Positions 7,513 through 9,718 of a stretch of DNA of 9,718 nt are shown here, in pieces. The stretch comes from Bacillota bacterium. GTDB lineage: Bacteria > Bacillota > Clostridia > Oscillospirales > Oscillospiraceae. Every line of letters begins with the position of its first letter. The first letter of the stretch is position 1. Location of the stretch: contig JAJUHD010000094.1 in assembly GCA_029268085.1 (NCBI GenBank), positions 1 to 9,718 of the forward strand, read 5' to 3'. Position numbers and translations under genes: made by a program. The notes beneath the pieces were generated by a model. The model had not been told where the DNA came from, did not search any database, and saw only the letters and a list, made by a program, of their open reading frames with translations.

Positions 7513-8433
7513 ATGGACGATTTCACACTCCTCATACATGAGCTTGAGAACCGTATGCCGAAGCTCGATTTGCGCGAAAACGAGCCGATGAAAAATCACT
7601 GCTCTTTTAAGATCGGCGGAGAGGCGGCCGCAATGGCGCTGCCGTCGTCGGTCGGGGAAACGGAGGAGCTGTGCCGTTTTCTCCGCGAAAAGGGCGTAAG
7701 GCCGCTTGTTATCGGAAACGGCACGAACCTTCTCGTTACGGACGCACCGCTTTGGCGCTTCGTAATAAAAATGTCGGACGGCATGGGTGCGATCGAAAGC
7801 CGCGGGGAAAACGGAGTATACGCGCTCTGCGGAGCGAGCCTTGCGAAGCTCGCCTCCGAGTGCGCTCACCTCTCGCTGACGGGGCTTGAATTTGCTCATG
7901 GTATTCCGGGAACGCTGGGAGGCGCCGCCAGCATGAACGCAGGCGCTTACGGCGGTGAGATGAAGCAGGTGATACGCTCGGTCGCGTATCTGGATAAAGA
8001 CCTCATACTGCGGGAAAAAGCCGCCGAGGAGCTTGATTTTTCCTATAGGCATACCGCTTTTTCGGACACGGACGACGTCATCTTGGGCTGCTGCATACAG
8101 CTTGAACGAGGAAACAAGGATGAGATACTCTCAAGGATGCGCGAGCTTTCTGAAAAACGAAGAGCTTCGCAGCCTCTCGACAAGCCCTCTGCCGGGAGCA
8201 CATTTAAAAGGCCGGCCGGCGGATACGCCGCGGCGCTTATCGAGGAGGCGGGTTTAAAGGGTTTTGCGGTCGGCGGGGCGCAGGTCTCGGAAAAGCATGC
8301 CGGCTTTGTAATTAACCGCGGCGACGCAACTTTTAAGGACGTTATCAGACTCATGGAACATATAAAGGAAACGGTATTCAGACGCACGGGAATTATGCTT
8401 GAACCAGAAGTCAAGATAATCGACAACGGCTGA
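7513..8433 (+). CDS. murB: UDP-N-acetylenolpyruvoylglucosamine reductase MurB
   Basis: This 306-residue FAD enzyme reduces UDP-GlcNAc-enolpyruvate with NADPH to UDP-MurNAc, the second committed step of peptidoglycan synthesis in the cytoplasm. FAD-binding motifs are GNGTNLLVTD (68-77) and GIPGTLGGAASMNAGAYGGE (130-149). Catalytic candidates are Arg179 in SYRHT, the proton donor Ser229 in SAGSTFKRP (226-234), and a glutamate of LEPEV (297/299). VGGAQVSEKHAGFVIN (253-268) is the family C-terminal motif. The compact length and C-terminal arrangement fit the type II (Gram-positive) form. AAGGAGCG lies just before the ATG. It lies 18 nt after hprK and 23 nt before rapZ, so co-transcription is likely. 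Confidence 0.98.
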   Translation: MDDFTLLIHELENRMPKLDLRENEPMKNHCSFKIGGEAAAMALPSSVGETEELCRFLREKGVRPLVIGNGTNLLVTDAPLWRFVIKMSDGMGAIESRGENGVYALCGASLAKLASECAHLSLTGLEFAHGIPGTLGGAASMNAGAYGGEMKQVIRSVAYLDKDLILREKAAEELDFSYRHTAFSDTDDVILGCCIQLERGNKDEILSRMRELSEKRRASQPLDKPSAGSTFKRPAGGYAAALIEEAGLKGFAVGGAQVSEKHAGFVINRGDATFKDVIRLMEHIKETVFRRTGIMLEPEVKIIDNG

Positions 8434-8456
8434 AAAAGAGAGAAGGGAGCCTGGCA

Positions 8457-9314
8457 ATGGAATTTTTGATCATATCGGGTCTATCGGGAGCGGGAAAGAG
8501 CCGTACCGCAGACATTCTTGAGGATCTTGACTATTACTGCGTCGACAATATGCCGATTGCCCTGATACCAAAATTTGCGCAGATATGCCTTGCAGCGGGC
8601 GAACGCTATGAAAAGGTTGCGCTTGTTACGGATATCCGCGAGAGGGCAAACTTTGACGAGCTTTTTGAAGTGCTCGACGGTCTTTGGGATCTCGGCTGTG
8701 ATTACCGCATCCTGTTTGTTGAGGCGGATCCCGCGATAATAGTCAAGCGTTATAAAGAGTCGCGCAGACGCCATCCTCTTGCCGTTCCCGGTATCACGAT
8801 CGAGGATGCGATTGCAAGCGAGATCAAGCTTCTGTCTCCGGTCAGGGAGAGGGCGGATTATGTAATAAACACATCAAACTTAACTCTAGGCCAGCTCCAG
8901 AGCGAGATATTCCGTTTTTTTGTGGGCGAGGATTCAAAAAGAAAGCTTGTCGTCAATGTCATGTCCTTTGGCTATAAGTACGGTATTCCGCTCGAATCCG
9001 ACCTCGTGTTTGACGTTAGGTTCCTGCCGAATCCGTTCTATGTGGCGGAGCTTCGGGAGCTTAACGGACTGGATGAGCCCGTGAGCCGCTTTGTCATGCA
9101 GAACAGCGTTACTAAAGAGTTTATGATTAAGCTTGAGGATATGATTAAGTTCCTGCTGCCGCTCTATGTGGAGGAAGGCAAAATGAGCCTTTCCATCTCG
9201 ATCGGCTGTACCGGCGGCCACCATCGTTCCGTCGCGGTCGCAAAGGCGCTTACCGACTATATAGAAAGTCTTGGCTACGCAGCACAGAATATAAACAGGG
9301 ATATCCAGAAATAA
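8457..9314 (+). CDS. rapZ: RapZ/YvcJ P-loop nucleotide-binding protein
   Basis: This 285-residue protein is the Firmicutes counterpart of YvcJ and enterobacterial RapZ. RapZ in E. coli is an RNA-binding adapter that targets a small RNA for RNase E; YvcJ in Bacillus subtilis binds and hydrolyses nucleotides, and its target is less clear, so no specific RNA partner can be assigned here. The N-terminal half has the P-loop GLSGAGKS (8-15), CVDNMP (28-33), VTDIRER (57-63) and RRRHPL (103-108). The C-terminal half has VMSFGYKYGIP (168-178), DVRFLPNP (186-193) and GCTGGHHRSV (250-259). Length is typical. AAGGGAG precedes the ATG. The order murB-rapZ-yvcK is conserved in Firmicutes. Confidence 0.97.
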   Translation: MEFLIISGLSGAGKSRTADILEDLDYYCVDNMPIALIPKFAQICLAAGERYEKVALVTDIRERANFDELFEVLDGLWDLGCDYRILFVEADPAIIVKRYKESRRRHPLAVPGITIEDAIASEIKLLSPVRERADYVINTSNLTLGQLQSEIFRFFVGEDSKRKLVVNVMSFGYKYGIPLESDLVFDVRFLPNPFYVAELRELNGLDEPVSRFVMQNSVTKEFMIKLEDMIKFLLPLYVEEGKMSLSISIGCTGGHHRSVAVAKALTDYIESLGYAAQNINRDIQK

Positions 9315-9331
9315 CGTTTTTGCATGACATA

Positions 9332-9362
9332 ACCGGCCTGCGGCAGGTACAAAGGCCGCGGT
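9332..9362 (+). other. Weak stem-loop before yvcK
   Basis: In the 63-nt rapZ-yvcK gap, ACCGGCCT (9332-9339) can pair with AGGCCGCGGT (9353-9362) with a 2-nt bulge; a short CCTG/CAGG stem inside it is an alternative. It ends a few nt before the yvcK ribosome-binding site. There is no T-run, so it is not a terminator. Any regulatory role is speculative. Confidence 0.3.
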
Positions 9363-9377
9363 GAATGTGAGGATTTT

Positions 9378-9718
9378 ATGGTAAAGCAGAAAACGGAACC
9401 GTCCGTCGTTGTTATCGGCGGGGGGACAGGACTTTCAAATATGCTGAGAGGGCTCAAGCTCCGAACCAGCAAGGTGACCGCAATCGTCACGATGGCGGAT
9501 GACGGCGGAAACTCCGGAAGGCTGCGCGACGAGCTTGGTATGCCTCCTCCGGGAGATGTGCGCAACTGTCTTCAAGCTCTGGCTAATACCGAGCCGACTA
9601 TGGAGCAGCTTTTGGCTTACCGTTTTTCGGAGGGCGCGCTCAAAGGACAGAGCCTCGGCAACCTTTTTCTCGCCGCACTCAACGATATTTCCGGTTCCTT
9701 TTATGAGGCCGTTCAGAA
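9378..9718 (+). CDS. yvcK: Gluconeogenesis factor YvcK (CofD-like), 3'-partial
   Basis: The frame runs from the ATG at 9378 to the window end, giving 113 residues of a protein that is normally over 300. TGAGG lies a few bases upstream. The visible part shows VVVIGGGTGLSNMLRGLK (10-27), VTMADDGGNSGRLR (37-50), MPPPGDVRNCL (55-65) and GQSLGNLFLAALNDISG (90-106), the hallmark run of the YvcK/CofD superfamily. In B. subtilis YvcK is needed for growth on gluconeogenic carbon sources and for normal cell shape, and it binds UDP-sugars. The usual SSG is NSG here (Asn45), a mild change. In related genomes whiA usually follows; that region is out of view. Confidence 0.95.
   Translation, partial: MVKQKTEPSVVVIGGGTGLSNMLRGLKLRTSKVTAIVTMADDGGNSGRLRDELGMPPPGDVRNCLQALANTEPTMEQLLAYRFSEGALKGQSLGNLFLAALNDISGSFYEAVQ

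Noticed and set aside
7387..8052. 221-codon frame on the - strand opposite murB
   Set aside because: Antisense to hprK/murB, with no ribosome-binding site or domain evidence.

Overview
This is a housekeeping segment of a Bacillota (Firmicutes) chromosome, most likely from a Clostridia lineage such as Oscillospiraceae/Ruminococcaceae. Four things point there: an HrcA-CIRCE controlled hrcA-grpE-dnaK-dnaJ operon; a DnaK of the Gram-positive form, without the extra segment that proteobacterial DnaK carries in its ATPase domain; an HPr kinase/phosphorylase gene; and the conserved order hprK-murB-rapZ(yvcJ)-yvcK. Base composition looks moderate (about half G+C) and even across the genes, while the intergenic regions are AT-richer. 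The placement below phylum is inference from gene order and protein style only. There is no sign of a mobile element, CRISPR array, tRNA, rRNA or horizontally acquired island.

Layout. Positions 1-936 (+) hold the 3' part of a CNNM/CBS/CorC-type membrane protein gene (hemolysin C family) whose start lies outside the window. A long palindrome at 1006-1040 separates it from the convergent heat-shock operon. That operon reads right to left: hrcA (5871-4780), grpE (4802-4227, overlapping hrcA by 23 nt), dnaK (4140-2272) and dnaJ (2191-1079). A sigma-A-type promoter (5980-5952) and two overlapping CIRCE operators (5953-5904) drive it. The 310-nt divergent intergenic region 5872-6181 also carries the promoter of rpmB (ribosomal protein L28, 6182-6370, +). 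rpmB ends at a terminator hairpin (6407-6444), and two tandem promoters follow directly. They start a second, rightward unit: hprK, murB, rapZ and yvcK, the last cut off by the window end.

How the genes work together. HrcA represses its own operon through CIRCE. DnaK, with co-chaperone DnaJ and exchange factor GrpE, forms the Hsp70 folding machine. On the other side, HprK controls carbon catabolite repression by phosphorylating HPr at serine, MurB makes UDP-MurNAc for peptidoglycan, RapZ/YvcJ is a P-loop nucleotide-binding regulator, and YvcK links central carbon metabolism with cell-wall synthesis. The cluster therefore joins carbon regulation to envelope growth.

I found no undescribed multi-gene system. 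The points most worth a second look are a Cys/His-rich tail on DnaK, a tandem overlapping CIRCE operator, two perfect palindromes flanking dnaJ that lack terminator U-tracts and share a centre, tandem hprK promoters built into the end of the rpmB terminator, and a TTG start for hrcA.
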